Shown in pieces: positions 11,158 through 20,974 of a stretch of DNA of 64,000 bases (position 1 is the stretch's first letter; the number at the start of each line of letters is the position of its first letter). The notes under the pieces were generated by a model that was not told where the DNA came from, ran no database searches, and saw only the letters and a program-made list of their open reading frames with translations. The stretch covers positions 60,098,001 to 60,162,000 of the forward strand of contig OX031057.1 in the NCBI GenBank assembly GCA_943736015.1, given 5' to 3'. The DNA comes from Tridacna crocea. Taxonomy: Eukaryota; Mollusca; Bivalvia; Cardiida; Cardiidae. Made by a program: the position numbers and the translations under genes.

Positions 11158-11386
11158 TTAACTCTTTACCACACGAGAAAATTTTAGACTGGTCCAAATT
11201 GAAAGGATTTGCAGACGACAAAATTAAGATTACTGAAAAATTGAAATTTGTTCTGGGAAGGGTAGAAAACACTGTGGGAAAAGGAGAAAATGCTGGTTAC
11301 CAGCATTTTCTCCTTTTCCCACAGTGTTTTCAAAAGGCATCTTTCTTGGGGGCGTCAAAAGTAGGGATTGTGTGGTAATGGGTTAA
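11158..11386 (-). repeat. TTAA-MITE, type 1 core
   Basis: 229 bp, TTAA at both ends, perfect hairpin centre GGAAAAGGAGAAAATGCTGG / CCAGCATTTTCTCCTTTTCC. One of the best preserved minus-orientation copies. Confidence 0.92.
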
Positions 11387-11392
11387 GGATAA

Positions 11393-11515
11393 GTCCCACA
11401 ATGTTTTCTACTCTTCACAAAACAGATTTCAAATTTTCATTCACTTTTATTTTATCGTCTGCAAATGCTTTCGATTTGGACAAGCCTAAAATATTGTCGT
11501 TTGGTAATGAGTTAA
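11393..11515 (+). repeat. TTAA-MITE right half
   Basis: Starts in the right hairpin arm (TCCCACAATGTTTTCTACTC) and ends GGTAATGAGTTAA; the left half is missing. Confidence 0.8.
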
Positions 11516-11654
11516 GAATGCTCTTAGCCTTATTCTCCAAGGTGTTCTAAATTTGAAACCAAATGGTTTATCCAATCAGAAGTTGTGTAATTTCAAATTA
11601 AGAAAATTCTGGAGAATAAGACAAAGACTGTTCTTAAGAATGGTCGGTGAATAC
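11514..11654. repeat. Foldback MITE, truncated left arm
   Basis: Degenerate copy: AATGCTCTTAGCCTTATTCT .. CCAATCAGAAGTTG .. AATGGTCGGTGAATAC. The outer left end is replaced by the MITE just before it. Confidence 0.75.
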
Positions 11655-11661
11655 CAACCCA

Positions 11662-11859
11662 GGGTCCATATTCACCAACCATTCTTAAGAACATTCCTAG
11701 CCTTATTCTGCATAATTTTCTAACTTTGAAAGTAACACAACTTCTGATTGGCTAAACCAAAAGGTTTAGCCAATCAGAAGTTATGTTACTTTCAAGTTTG
11801 GACAAACTTGGAGAATAAGACTGAGAATATTCTTAAGAATGGTTGGTGAATATGGACCC
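11662..11859. repeat. Full-length foldback MITE touching a splice acceptor
   Basis: GGGTCCATATTCACCAACC to GGTTGGTGAATATGGACCC with arms of about 95 bp. It ends about 14 bases before the exon at 11874, so the acceptor CTTCTTGTAG lies directly next to the element. Confidence 0.9.
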
Positions 11860-11873
11860 TGATCTTCTTGTAG

Positions 11874-12068
11874 GAAAACAGTTTGAGTACAACTACCCTA
11901 AAATCTATGATTCTGCAACTTCTACTTTTTCCTCAATGTATCCAAATATAACAAGAGCGCTAAATAAAACTCATGTGAAATCGCCGCCTTGGAACAGAAA
12001 AACCAAGTTGACATCACTAGCTGGGAAGAATTTCTACTCATATGCCAAAAGTAGCAACTTCAATGCAG
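11874..12068 (+). CDS. DNASE2: DNase II-like gene, coding exon 2 (visible)
   Basis: Joined to the previous exon it reads ..NEIG-KQFEYNYPKIYDSATSTF.., then SPPWNRKTKLTSLAGKNFYS and AKSSNFNA. This matches the family stretch after the WPH region (..G-kql.Y.YP.vY.. and ..pW...i.L.S.aG..F.sfaKs..f). Acceptor CTTGTAG, donor GCAG|GTAAC, phases 1 in and 1 out. N-glycosylation-type N-x-S/T sites are present (for example NIT). The acceptor region is squeezed by the neighbouring foldback MITE. Confidence 0.85.
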
Positions 12069-12112
12069 GTAACAATTAATAATTTTTTTAAAAGAGGACA
12101 AATTCTCTTTTT

Positions 12113-12177
12113 TGGACAGTGTAGATCAAGATCAGACTGAACAATACATGCAGTCTGATCTCTTATCTAAACTGTCC
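12113..12177. repeat. Small palindromic repeat (GATCAGACTG type)
   Basis: GGACAGTGTAGATCAAGATC .. GCAGTCTGATC .. AAACTGTCC forms a hairpin. Other copies are at 53899-53950 and 61029-61096. Confidence 0.7.
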
Positions 12178-12236
12178 ACTGCTTTATTGTAGATTATGAC
12201 TGAACTGTCTTTTGATCTTGCAGAGGAAATGTATTT

Positions 12237-12427
12237 TTAACTCACTACCACACAATAGTTAGCACATGACTGAATTGAAAGTATGTGAATAGGACAAGGT
12301 AAATGTAGGTCATAATACGATTATTGTCATTATTAGAGTAGAAAACAGTACAGGAAAAGTAGAAAATTCTGGTTACCAGTATTTTCTCTTTTTCCCACAA
12401 TGATTTTTGGAGAGTATATTTTCTTAA
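12237..12427 (-). repeat. TTAA-MITE, degenerate
   Basis: TTAACTCACTACCACACAAT at the left, a decayed hairpin (AGAAAATTCTGGTTACCAGT), and an end at a TTAA shared with the next copy. Confidence 0.65.
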
Positions 12428-12652
12428 CCCTTCACTCCACAGATACTCATTTCTACGCATTGCTTGCAGGAGCCTTTGGAAAACATTGTGGCAAAAGGTG
12501 AAATTGCTCGTGACGAGCAATTTCACCTTTTGTCACAATGTTTTCTATGCTATTAAAAGGTGTCATATACACATAAGAAACAGTTTCATCCTTGCTGTTA
12601 TTTAGGGTCAATTATAGATTCCATAGAAATGCTTTATGGGGTAAAGGGTTAA
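12424..12652 (+). repeat. TTAA-MITE, type 3 core
   Basis: 229 bp. TTAACCCTTCACTCCACAG at the left, core GTGAAATTGCTCGTGACGAG with partner arm, GGTGTCATATACACATAAG, and GGGGTAAAGGGTTAA at the right. Best reference copy for type 3. Confidence 0.9.
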
Positions 12653-12684
12653 GAGTCATTAAATTGAGACTGTTTTGTAAAGGC

Positions 12685-12914
12685 TTAACCCTTTACCAGA
12701 CGACAAGATTCTAGCCTTGTCCAAATTGACAGCAGTTGCAGACGACAATTTCAGTCTGGATCGAATGTTGCAATTGTTCTTTGATAGAGTGGAAAATATT
12801 GTGGGAAAAGGAGAAAATGCTGGTTACCGGCATTTTCTCCTTTTCCCACAATTTTTTTCATAAGGCTTCTTTCCTTGGAGCGTCAAAACTTGTCACTGTG
12901 TGGTAAAGGGTTGA
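12685..12914 (-). repeat. TTAA-MITE, type 1 core
   Basis: TTAACCCTTTACCAGACGAC to GTGTGGTAAAGGGTTGA. The hairpin has one loop-side change (TTACCGGCAT). Confidence 0.85.
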
Positions 12915-12949
12915 ACATTTTAGCAAGCCCTCCCATGTTTCCTGAACCC

Positions 12950-13159
12950 TTAACCCTTTAATGACCCTGAGAAAGGAGCCTTTTGAAAACATTGTGGGAA
13001 AAGGAGAAAATGTGGGTTACCAGCATTTTCTCCTTTTCCTGAAATATTTTCTACACTTCCATAAGAACATTCAATTTTTCAGTCTCACTATTTTTTTAAT
13101 GTCTGCAAATGCTTCCAAATTGGATCAGTATAGAGTTTTGTTCTTTGGTAAAGAGTTGA
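12950..13159 (+). repeat. TTAA-MITE, type 1 core, internal deletion
   Basis: TTAACCCTTTAATGACCCTG lacks about 20 bases of the left subterminal region. The hairpin and right end GGTAAAGAGTTGA are present. Confidence 0.8.
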
Positions 13160-13268
13160 AGTGAAGGCTTTTGAAAACTTTAGAGGAAAAGGTAAGAATG
13201 ATGATAACCAGTGTTTAAATCTTTTTACCACAATGTTTTCTACCCTCTTGGCAACAAATGCCATCATG
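13160..13268 (+). repeat. TTAA-MITE, decayed fragment
   Basis: GGCTTTTGAAAACTTTAGAG .. ACCACAATGTTTTCTACCCT, with hairpin symmetry mostly lost. Confidence 0.6.
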
Positions 13269-13495
13269 TAAACCTTCACCAAACAATCCCTGGTTTTTAT
13301 GGCCCTGAGATAGAAAGCTTTTGAAATCATTGTGGGAAAAGGAGAAAATGCTGGTAACCAGCATTTCCTCCTTTTTTCTCAATGATTTCTACCTCCTGGA
13401 AACAGACTTCAAATTTTGAGTTGCATTCATTTTGTCATCTGTAAGTGCTTTCAGTTTGGACCAGTATGAAAATTTGACATTTGGTAAAGAGTCAA
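13269..13495 (+). repeat. TTAA-MITE, type 1 core
   Basis: ACCAAACAATCCCTGG .. GGTAAAGAGTCAA, about 227 bp, with both TTAA motifs mutated. Confidence 0.8.
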
Positions 13496-13581
13496 GTCAT
13501 ATGTAATTTGTGGTCTAAAAAAAGCTTTTTATTTGACCATATGAAACACTTTGCATTTCAGTGAATAATGCAACATGTTAC

Positions 13582-13810
13582 TTAACTCTTTCCCAAACAA
13601 GCCCTTGTTTTTACGTGCCTGCAGTACAAGTCTTTTGACAATACTGTGGGAAAAGGAGAAATTGCTCGTAACAAGCAATTTCCCCTTTTCCTGCAATGTT
13701 TTCTACCCTTTAGGAGGACTATCTACCATTTTTATTCAATTTAAAATTGTTGTCTGCAGTCTCTTTCAGTTTGGAAGAGTCTAAAATCTGTCATTTGGGA
13801 AAGGGCTTAA
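13582..13810 (+). repeat. TTAA-MITE, type 2 core
   Basis: TTAACTCTTTCCCAAACAAG, core GAAATTGCTCGTAACAAGCA, right end GGGAAAGGGCTTAA. 229 bp. Confidence 0.88.
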
Positions 13811-13860
13811 ATAAGAATCTGCAAGTACATGTCAAATTTGGAAGCTTTTTGCAAACAGCA

Positions 13861-14115
13861 AGTAGACCCTTTACCACACAATCCTAACTTTTAAAGACCC
13901 TAAGGAAGAAGCCTTTTCTCCTTTTCCCACAATAATTTCCTCCCTATCAGAGTCAGAAATCATCATATTAACAAGATTTAATTTGTTGTCTGCAGAATGA
14001 TGCTTTGAAAATTGCCTAGTCCAAACATTTAATTGAACCATGGCTAAATTGTCATCTATAAATACTTTGAATCTGGACAAGTCCACATTTTTGTCATTCT
14101 GTTTGCATAGAGTTA
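13861..14115 (+). repeat. TTAA-MITE, rearranged
   Basis: The left end ACCACACAATCCTAAC is joined directly to the right hairpin arm (CTCCTTTTCCCACAAT); the left arm is missing. The right subterminal block appears twice in decayed form (TTGTTGTCTGCAG, TTGTCATCTATAA). Confidence 0.6.
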
Positions 14116-14306
14116 AATTCTTACTAAATTACAAATGCTTGGACAATAAATATGAATCAAAAATTGAATTTTGAATTGGAAAAGGTAGAAAACATTGTCG
14201 GAAAAAGAGAAAATGCTGGTTACCAGCATTTTCTCATTTTCCCTAATGTTTCAGAAGGCTTTCTTTCTCAGGGTCGTGAAAAGTTGGGATCGTGGGGCAC
14301 TTTAGG
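14116..14306 (-). repeat. TTAA-MITE, degenerate
   Basis: Clear hairpin (GAAAATGCTGGTTACCAGCA) and a right end AAGTTGGGATCGTGGGG; the left terminus has decayed. Confidence 0.65.
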
Positions 14307-14555
14307 GAACCCATAAACACTGAGACACATAAATACTTATAAATAAGTATTTGATTATTACTTTGGGGCTGCTGCCCTCAAATCCATGCTAATTTCAAGT
14401 GAAAAAAGTCCTGTATCAAATGGAAACTATGACAAACAATGTGCAGAGGTGATTGACAAGATACCAAAATGGCCGAAGTATGTCCACTAAAGTGCATTCT
14501 GTCCAAAGCTTGTAAATGTAGTGTATATAGTGTGTAACTATGTATCTTGTTTCAG

Positions 14556-14662
14556 ATCTTTACAGCACTTGGGTTGCTCCAGACCTTCAAGATGATCTTT
14601 ATGATGAGACTTGGCAAAATGGGAGAAATAAGTTGTGCTCAAACTGTACCGGAAAGTATAAG
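14556..14662 (+). CDS. DNASE2: DNase II-like gene, coding exon 3 (visible)
   Basis: Completes the split codon as D and reads DLYSTWVAPDLQDDLYDETW and a short cysteine-containing end (CSNCTGKYK). The DLYS.W motif after the KF.K-type segment is characteristic of the family. Acceptor TTTCAG, donor AAG|GTACAT, ending in phase 0. Confidence 0.85.
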
Positions 14663-14877
14663 GTACATTTATCTATTCCTTTTGTTAATTTTTTTTCTAT
14701 TTCTAAATTTCAGCTCATTGAAGTAGAAAGTGACCTGTCGTGAATGCTTACCATCTGTGTGTGTGTCCTTTGTAAATCTGCTTGTGCTGTTTCTTTCAAT
14801 AATTTCAAAGGCTTTCTCCTCAAAAACTATTCTTCGTTGAGGCATGAAGGGCAGTTTGAGACCTCCTGTACATATTT

Positions 14878-15097
14878 TTCAACCTTATGCCACACAATCC
14901 TGTGTTTAAATGACCCTGAGAAAAAGGCTTTTGAAAAGACAGTGGCAAAAGAACAAATTGCTGGTAACCAGTATTTTTTTTTTCCACTATGCTTTCTACT
15001 TATTCAAAAACAAAAACTACCGGTAATAAAAGTTGTCTTCTTTAACTTAATTCAATATTGAAATGTCTAAATTTTTTTACATTTGGGAAAGGATTAA
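14878..15097 (+). repeat. TTAA-MITE, degenerate
   Basis: CACACAATCCTGTGTTTAAA, a weak hairpin (TTGCTGGTAACCAGTATT), and an end TTTGGGAAAGGATTAA shared with the next copy. Confidence 0.65.
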
Positions 15098-15321
15098 CCC
15101 ATTACCACACAATCCCTACTCTTGAAGACCCTGAGAAAGAAGACTTTAGAAAACGTGGGAAAAGGAGAAAATGCTGGTAACCAGCATTTTCTCCTTTTCC
15201 CACAGTGTTTTCTACTCTTGACAAAACAAATTTCAAATTTTCACTCCATTTTTTTTTTTTTCGTCTGCAAATGCTTTTGATTTGGACAAGTCTAAAATTT
15301 GGTCATTTGGTAATGAGTTAA
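15094..15321 (+). repeat. TTAA-MITE, type 1 core
   Basis: TTAACCCATTACCACACAAT to TTTGGTAATGAGTTAA, 228 bp. It shares its left TTAA with the preceding copy and ends about 60 bases before the exon at 15383. Confidence 0.9.
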
Positions 15322-15382
15322 GGTATTGAAAGTTGTCAGGCGCTTTAGAATACTTTGATGAAAGGCATATTTCCTGCTTTAG

Positions 15383-15517
15383 GTCTTCAACGTAGAAACC
15401 CTGGCGTTTAAGGAGAAAAGTGTTCATTTCAAGGAGACAGAGGATCATGCCAAATGGGCCGTTACCATGACAAATGTGAATGGGGCCTGGACATGTATAG
15501 GGGACATAAACAGACAG
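15383..15517 (+). CDS. DNASE2: DNase II-like gene, coding exon 4 (catalytic His)
   Basis: Reads VFNVETLAFKEKSVHFKETE, DHAKWAVTMTNVNGAWTCIG, DINRQ. The EDHAKW segment matches the HxK motif holding the second catalytic histidine of DNase II, and WTCIGDiNR is also a family hallmark. Acceptor GCTTTAG, donor CAG|GTTTGT, 45 codons, phase 0 at both ends. No missing key residue is seen here. Confidence 0.9.
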
Positions 15518-15539
15518 GTTTGTAGGGCCCCAATTGTTT

Positions 15540-15665
15540 ACCAGTTGACAGAATTTTTGATCAAATCCAAAGCTTTTGCAGACATTGCAGACGATAAAAT
15601 GATTTACCAGCATTTCCTCTTTATCCTGAAGTGTTTTCAAAAATTTGCTTTCCTTGTTTGCAGAA
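15540..15665 (-). repeat. TTAA-MITE fragment
   Basis: ATCCAAAGCTTTTGCAGACA .. TTACCAGCATTTCCTC .. GTGTTTTCAAAAATTTGC; the left hairpin arm is missing. Confidence 0.6.
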
Positions 15666-15690
15666 CCAAAATGTTTGTCCAATGTTTGTC

Positions 15691-15783
15691 TTAATCCATT
15701 ACCATACAGTCCCAAGTTTTGATGACCCTGAGAGAAAAGCCTGTAAAAACATTGTGGGAAAAGGAGAAAATGCTGGTAACGAG
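15691..15783 (+). repeat. TTAA-MITE left half, split by nested insertions
   Basis: TTAATCCATTACCATACAGT through GGAGAAAATGCTGGTAAC. The matching right end GTGTGGTAAAGGGTTAA appears at about 18079-18095, so 15784-18078 looks like later material inserted in this MITE, with loss of the right interior. Confidence 0.7.
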
Positions 15784-18078
15784 TTTGATTTCCGTCATCC
15801 TTTGGCCATATGTCCATCCATAAGTCTTTTCTGATATTATATGTCTGCATTTGTGGTCAGACTTTCATGAAACTTGCACAGCTTGTTTGTCATATCAAAA
15901 GCGTCAACTAAATTGTCTTTTTTAAAGAAGCACAACAAACAGTATGGGAAAAGTAGCCATTTCAATTTGAAAATTTCCATTTCTGGTTTACAAAGTAAAG
16001 ACTGCATTAATGATTTTGTTATTAGATTTTTGTTAAACATGCACAGATTGGTTATCTCCTCAAAACCTTTAACTCTACTGATTTTGAAAAAAATTCCAAG
16101 AAAAATTAGGGGAAAAGTAGCCATTTCAAGTTGAAAATTTCAATTTCTTGTTTTTGCAATGAAGTCTACATTTGCAGTCAAATTTTCAAGAAACTTGCAC
16201 AGTTTTTAGCTCGCCTGAGCACAAAGTGCTCAGAGTGAGCTATTGTGATAGTGCTGTGTCCGTCGTATGTCGTCACTTTTTACCTTGTGTACGCTCTAGA
16301 GGCCACATTTTCAGTCCTATGCTCATGAAAGTTGGTGAGATTGTTTGCCTTGATGAAATCTCGGATGAGATTGAAAATGGGTCATGTCGGGTCAAAAACT
16401 AGGTCACTAGGTCAAATCTTAGAAAACCTTGTTTACGCTCTAGAGGCCACATTTTCAGTCCGATACTCATGAAAGCTGGTCAGATGTTTGCCTCATTGAA
16501 ATCTTTGATGAGTTTGAAAATAGGTCATGTTGGGTCAAAAACTACGTCACAAAGTCAAATCTTAGAAAAACCTTGTGTACGCTCTAGAGGCCACATTTTC
16601 AGTCCGATACTCAAGAAAATTGGTCAGAATGTTTGCCTCGATGATATCTCAGATGAGTTAAAAAATGGGTCATGTCGGGTCAAAAACTAGGTCACTAGGT
16701 TAAATCTTAGAAAAACCTTGTGTACACTCTAGAGGCCACATTTTCAGTCCGATACTCATGAAGAGAATGTTTGCCTTGATGATATCTCAGATGAGTTTGA
16801 AAATGGGTCATGTCGGGTCTAAAACTAGGTCACCAGGTCAAATCTTAGGAAAACCTAGTGTACGCGCAAGAGGCCTTACTTTCAGTCCAAAACTCTTGAA
16901 AGTTGGTCAAAATGTTTGTCTTGATGATATCTTGGATGAGTTTGAAAACGAGTCATGTCAGGTCAAAAACTAGGTCACCAGGTCAAATGTTAGAAAAACC
17001 TTTTGTACTCTCTAGAGGCCACATTTTCAGTCCAAAACGCTTGTAAGTTGGTCCGAATGTTTGTCTTGATGATATGTCGGACAAGTTTGAAAATGGGTCT
17101 TGTTGGGTCAAAAACAAGTTACCAGGTCAAATCTTAGAAAAACCTTGTATACGCTCTGGATGCTACATTTTCAGTCCAACACTCTTGAAAATTGGTCAGA
17201 ATGTTTGCTTTGATAATATCTTGGATGAGTTTGAAAGTGGGTCATGTTGGGTCAAAAACTAGGTCAATAGGTCAAATGTTGCAAAAGCCTTGTGTATGCT
17301 CTGGAGGACATATTTTCAGTCTGATACTCCTTAAACTTGTTCATAATATTTGTCTTAGTGATACCGTGAATGAGTTTGAAAATGGGTCATGTGGAGTCAA
17401 AAACTAGGTCACTGGGTCAAATAATGGAAAAACCTTGTGTACACTCTAGAGGTCACATTTTCTGCCTGATACTGTTCAAACTTGGTCAGAATGTTTGTTT
17501 TGGTGATGTCTCAAAAAAGTTTGATAATGGGTAATTGTCGGGTCTAAAACTAGGTCACTTGGTCAAATCTTAGAAAAACCTTATGTACGCTGTAGAGGCC
17601 ACATTTTCAGTCCAATACTCATGAAACTTGGTCAGAATGTTTGTCTTATTGATATCTCAAAAGTGTTTGATAATATGTAATGTCTGATAAAAAACTAGGT
17701 CACTGGGAAACTAGATTTAAAATGGTTCAAGTTTGGTCAATAGACTCAGGTGAGCAATTTCAGGGCCATCATGGCCCACTTGTTGTTTCTTTTTATCTTA
17801 TCAATAGCCTCCAACCTGTTGATTTTGTAAAAAACGTAACAAACAATATGGGAAACATGGGAAAAGCTATTTCAAGTCAAAAATTAAAATTTCTATTTCG
17901 TGTTTACATGATGAAGTCTGCATTTGTTGTAGGATTTTCATGAATCTTGCACATTTGCTTTTTCTCATCAACAGCTTGAACACTATTGAATTTGAGAAAA
18001 AAAATGACAATCATTTGGGAAAAGTCTGATAATCAGTATGGGAAAAGTAGCCATTGAAAATTTCCATTTGTTGTTCTA
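15784..18078. repeat. Tandem-unit repeat, split by modular element copy 2
   Basis: Degenerate units with GGGAAAAGTAGCCATTTCAA, AAATTTCCATTTCTGG and TTTTCATGAAACTTGCACA recur at about 15846-16205 and again at 17800-18075. Modular element copy 2 lies between them. Confidence 0.65.
16208..17784 (+). repeat. Modular element copy 2 (type B array)
   Basis: Head AGCTCGCCTGAGCACAAAGT then GCTCAGAGTGAGCTATTG. Tail CAGGTGAGCAATTTCAGGGC, CATCATGGCCCACTTGTT. The interior has about ten units of about 145 bp marked by CTCTAGAGGCCACATTTTCA and GTCAAAAACTAGGTCAC. Confidence 0.9.
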
Positions 18079-18091
18079 GTGTGGTAAAGGG

Positions 18092-18320
18092 TTAACCCAT
18101 TACCACACAATCCCTATTTATGACGCCCCTGAGAAAGATGCCTTTTGAAAACACTGTGGGAAAAGGAGAAAATGCTGGTAACCAGCATTTTATCCTTTTC
18201 CCACAGTGTTTTCTACCCTTCCCAGAACAAATTTCTATTTTTCAGTCACCTTTATTTTGTCGTCTGCAAATGCTTTCAATTTGGACCAATCCAAAATTTT
18301 CTCGTGTAGTATAGCGTTAA
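18092..18320 (+). repeat. TTAA-MITE, type 1 core
   Basis: TTAACCCATTACCACACAAT to AGTATAGCGTTAA, 229 bp. Shares its left TTAA with the end of the split copy before it. Confidence 0.9.
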
Positions 18321-18449
18321 GGTTCTTTTTGCCAAAGCATGGCTCAGTTATTTGTGTTTCAGCTGTCTGGAAAAGTTTTTATTTTTGTTTAGTAAATCTA
18401 TGAAATATCACCTGAAAAAGAATAAATATTGTCTTATAACCTGTTTTAG

Positions 18450-18575
18450 GAATCTCAGATGAAGCGTGGAGGTGGAACAGTCTGCACAGATGATCCTAAT
18501 ATTTGGTCTGCCTTCCATAGTTTGATCTCGTCATACCACGACTGTAAGCCGTACAAAAAATGTGTAGAGGTGTAA
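18450..18575 (+). CDS. DNASE2: DNase II-like gene, last coding exon
   Basis: Reads ESQMKRGGGTVCTDDPNIWS, then AFHSLISSYHDCKPYKKCVE and V, followed by TAA at 18573-18575. The QxxRGGGTvC..p.lW.aF..li..y..C pattern is the C-terminus of the DNase II family. Acceptor CTGTTTTAG. The five visible exons encode about 240 residues against about 350-360 for the family, so roughly the first third is missing from view. No polyadenylation signal could be assigned with confidence. Confidence 0.88.
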   Translation, partial: ESQMKRGGGTVCTDDPNIWSAFHSLISSYHDCKPYKKCVEV

Positions 18576-18702
18576 TGATCTGATTTGGGACATGAATGTC
18601 TTTGTTACTAAAAAAATAGACATACAATATCATTGCTTTGCTCTTTTGTTTAAAGTATTTTTTTACTAAAATATGCATGTTTGTAGAGGTATCTCAGTCA
18701 TT

Positions 18703-18800
18703 TTATCTCTTTACCACACAATTTTGTGTTTGACAGCCTCATAGGTTTTAGATTTACAAGTCCAAATTGGAAGCATTTTTAGACAAATAAATTAACTTTG
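18703..18800 (+). repeat. TTAA-MITE, strongly decayed
   Basis: TCTTTACCACACAATTTTGT and AAGTCCAAATTGGAAGCATT are recognisable; no hairpin remains. Confidence 0.4.
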
Positions 18801-18849
18801 TAGCAGATTATCCCGTTTTCGTCTTTAACACTAGCCTAATAAAGGGGTA

Positions 18850-19072
18850 ACTTGGCTGATGACAAAATATTGGACTTGTCCAAATTAAAAGCATTTGCAG
18901 ACGACAAAATAAATACGAATCAAAAATTGAAAATTGATTTGGAAAGGGTAGAAAACAATATGGGAAGAGGAGAAAATAATGGTTACCAGCATTTTCTCCT
19001 TTTCCCACAATGTTTTCTAAAGGCTTCTTTCTCGGACATGTCAAAAGTAGGGATTGTGTGGTAATGGGTTAA
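18850..19072 (-). repeat. TTAA-MITE, type 1 core
   Basis: GACTTGTCCAAATTAAAAGC, GCAGACGACAAAATAAAT, an imperfect hairpin, and right end GTGTGGTAATGGGTTAA. The left terminus is altered. Confidence 0.8.
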
Positions 19073-19286
19073 CCCTTTACCGCACAATTCTGAAGAAGGA
19101 GGTTTTTGAAAACATTGCGGGAAAGAAGAAATGAAGGTAACCACTATTTCCTTTTTCCCCCACCATGTTTTCTACCCTTTCAAAGACCGGAATCATTTAC
19201 TAGAGTACCGGTAATCATTAGTTTTTCGTCCGCTAATGCTATGAATTGGTCGAGCCCAAAGTATTACAATATGGTAAAGAGTGAAA
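19069..19286 (+). repeat. TTAA-MITE, degenerate
   Basis: Shares TTAA with the preceding copy. TTAACCCTTTACCGCACAAT, a decayed hairpin, and AATATGGTAAAGAGTGAA. Confidence 0.65.
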
Positions 19287-19367
19287 CCTAAGTTCATTTT
19301 GATTATCCTGTTTTTTTTTAAAGAAAAAACAAAGGCAGTTGTCAAAGTTGTATCAATTTGCATAGCC

Positions 19368-19520
19368 CTCTCCCACAGGGCAAAATTTTAGACCTATCCA
19401 TAATGAAAGCATTTGCTGATGACAATTACATAGTGACTTAAATGACAGAATTTATCCTTGATGGGTTAGGCAACTTTGTGGGAAAAGGAGAAAATGACGG
19501 TTACAAGCATTTTCTCCTTA
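19368..19520 (-). repeat. TTAA-MITE truncated by a TATATGCCC repeat
   Basis: GGCAAAATTTTAGACCTATC .. GGAAAAGGAGAAAATGAC, then CAAGCATTTTCTCCTTA. It breaks off where TATATGCCC begins at 19523. Confidence 0.7.
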
Positions 19521-19522
19521 TT

Positions 19523-19858
19523 ATATGCCCGTCGAAACCAGGACATATTATGGGATATCCCATAGCATACATGCAGGCAGAGTCCAATTCTTTGTAAGGA
19601 GCATAACTTTGTCATCTCCAGTCTATATATATGTATTTGAAAGTATTGTGTCATTTTACCTGTATAGATTTTTTTTTCCAAAAGTGCCATGTTCATTTTA
19701 TAACTCTTTATTGTTAATCAGCATTTCATACCATTCTCTTTATATGTGCAGTGTTTCATTCGAAGCTCCTCTGGCTCATGGCCAGCTACCTTGTATCACA
19801 GTCCTATGTTTGTTGTGTGTCTGTGGGTATACATGTATTAGATGCAATCTCTAATTGT
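19523..19858 (+). repeat. TATATGCCC-headed repeat
   Basis: Starts TATATGCCCGTCGAAACCAG. The same head opens the repeats at 20513 and 22313, and all three carry TATTATGGGAT- or TTATGTTATACCC-like text soon after. The end is approximate. Confidence 0.5.
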
Positions 19859-19924
19859 ACTTATGCACCAATTATGATGTAATTACATCACACTGACCCT
19901 CCCTTGGTTCCCTGTAAATATCCT

Positions 19925-20154
19925 TTAATTCTTTACCAAAACAACAAATTTTTGGACTGGTCCAAATTAAGATAATTTGCAAACGACAAAATAAATGTGA
20001 CTGAAAAGTTAAAATTTGCTACTGGAAATGTAGAAAACATTGTGGGAAAAGGAGAAAATGCTGGTTACCAGCATTTTCTCTTTTTCCCACAATGTTTTCC
20101 AAAGCCTTCTCTGTCAGGGTCGTCAAAAGTCGTCATTGTGTGTTAAAGGGTTAA
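19925..20154 (-). repeat. TTAA-MITE, type 1 core
   Basis: TTAATTCTTTACCAAAACAA to GTGTGTTAAAGGGTTAA, 230 bp, good hairpin. First member of a chain of three copies joined through single TTAA sites. Confidence 0.9.
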
Positions 20155-20381
20155 CTCTTTACCAAACAACAAAATTCCAGACTTGTTTTAATCGAAAGCA
20201 ATTGCAGACAACAAAATAAATTGGGACCCCAAAGTTGAAATTTGTTTTAGGAGGACTGAAAACAATGCTGTGAGGATTCTGGTAACTAGGATTTTATCCG
20301 TTGCCCATAATGTATTTGTAAGCTTTCTTTCTCAAGGTCATTAAATGTCAGGTTGAAAAATGTTGTGTGGTAAAGGGTTAA
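20151..20381 (-). repeat. TTAA-MITE, decayed hairpin
   Basis: Second member of the chain. The termini are well kept (TTAACTCTTTACCAAACAAC, GTGTGGTAAAGGGTTAA) but the hairpin arms have diverged (GTGAGGATTCTGGTAACTAG). Confidence 0.8.
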
Positions 20382-20512
20382 CTCTCTATCTCACAATCCC
20401 GAGTTTTGATACCCTTTAAGAAAAAGCCTTTTGAAAACATTCTGGGAAAAGGAGAAAATGCTAATAAACAGTTTTCTACCATTCCAAAACAAATTTCATT
20501 TTTATATGCCCA
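20378..20512 (+). repeat. TTAA-MITE truncated by a TATATGCCC repeat
   Basis: Third member of the chain. TTAACTCTCTATCTCACAAT; the right hairpin arm is absent (CTAATAAACAGTTTTCTACC) and the copy stops where TATATGCCC begins. Confidence 0.75.
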
Positions 20513-20870
20513 TCGAAGACGGGACGTGTTATGGGATCACCTGGGGCGGGGGGGCGAGCGGCGTCCAGTTCTTTGTCTGGAGCATATCTCCAAAACTATT
20601 CTAGCTAGGGTTATGAAATTTCATGGGTGGATAGATCTCATCGAGGGGGAGTGCAGTGCGCAGGGATCATAACTCTTGCTCACTTAATTTTTGTGTTATT
20701 GCCCTTTGTTGTTTTTCATACTTGAATTTTGTCCTGAGCATATCTCCAAAACTATACTAGGTAGGGTTATGAAATTTCATGGGTGGATAGGTCTCATCGA
20801 GGGGGAGTGCAGTGCACAGGAATCATAACTCTTGCTTGCTTAATTTTGGAGTTATTGCTCTTAACTGGCA
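20513..20870 (+). repeat. TATATGCCC-headed repeat, two units
   Basis: Head TATATGCCCATCGAAGACGG, then two units of about 160-180 bp with GAGCATATCTCCAAAACTAT and GGTTATGAAATTTCATGGGT. Confidence 0.7.
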
Positions 20871-20881
20871 TATGTGAAATT

Positions 20882-20970
20882 CTATAACTCTTTACCACAC
20901 AATCCAAAGTTTTGATGCCCTTGAAGAAAAAGCCTTTTGAAAACATTGTGGGAAATGGAGAAAATCCTGT
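20882..20970 (+). repeat. TTAA-MITE left half
   Basis: CTCTTTACCACACAATCC to GTGGGAAATGGAGAAAATCC; it breaks off at the start of the minisatellite. Confidence 0.75.
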
Positions 20971-20974
20971 TTCA

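Noticed and set aside
15233-15850. 205-codon minus-strand open frame
   Set aside because: It is antisense to the DNase II catalytic exon and runs through MITE sequence.
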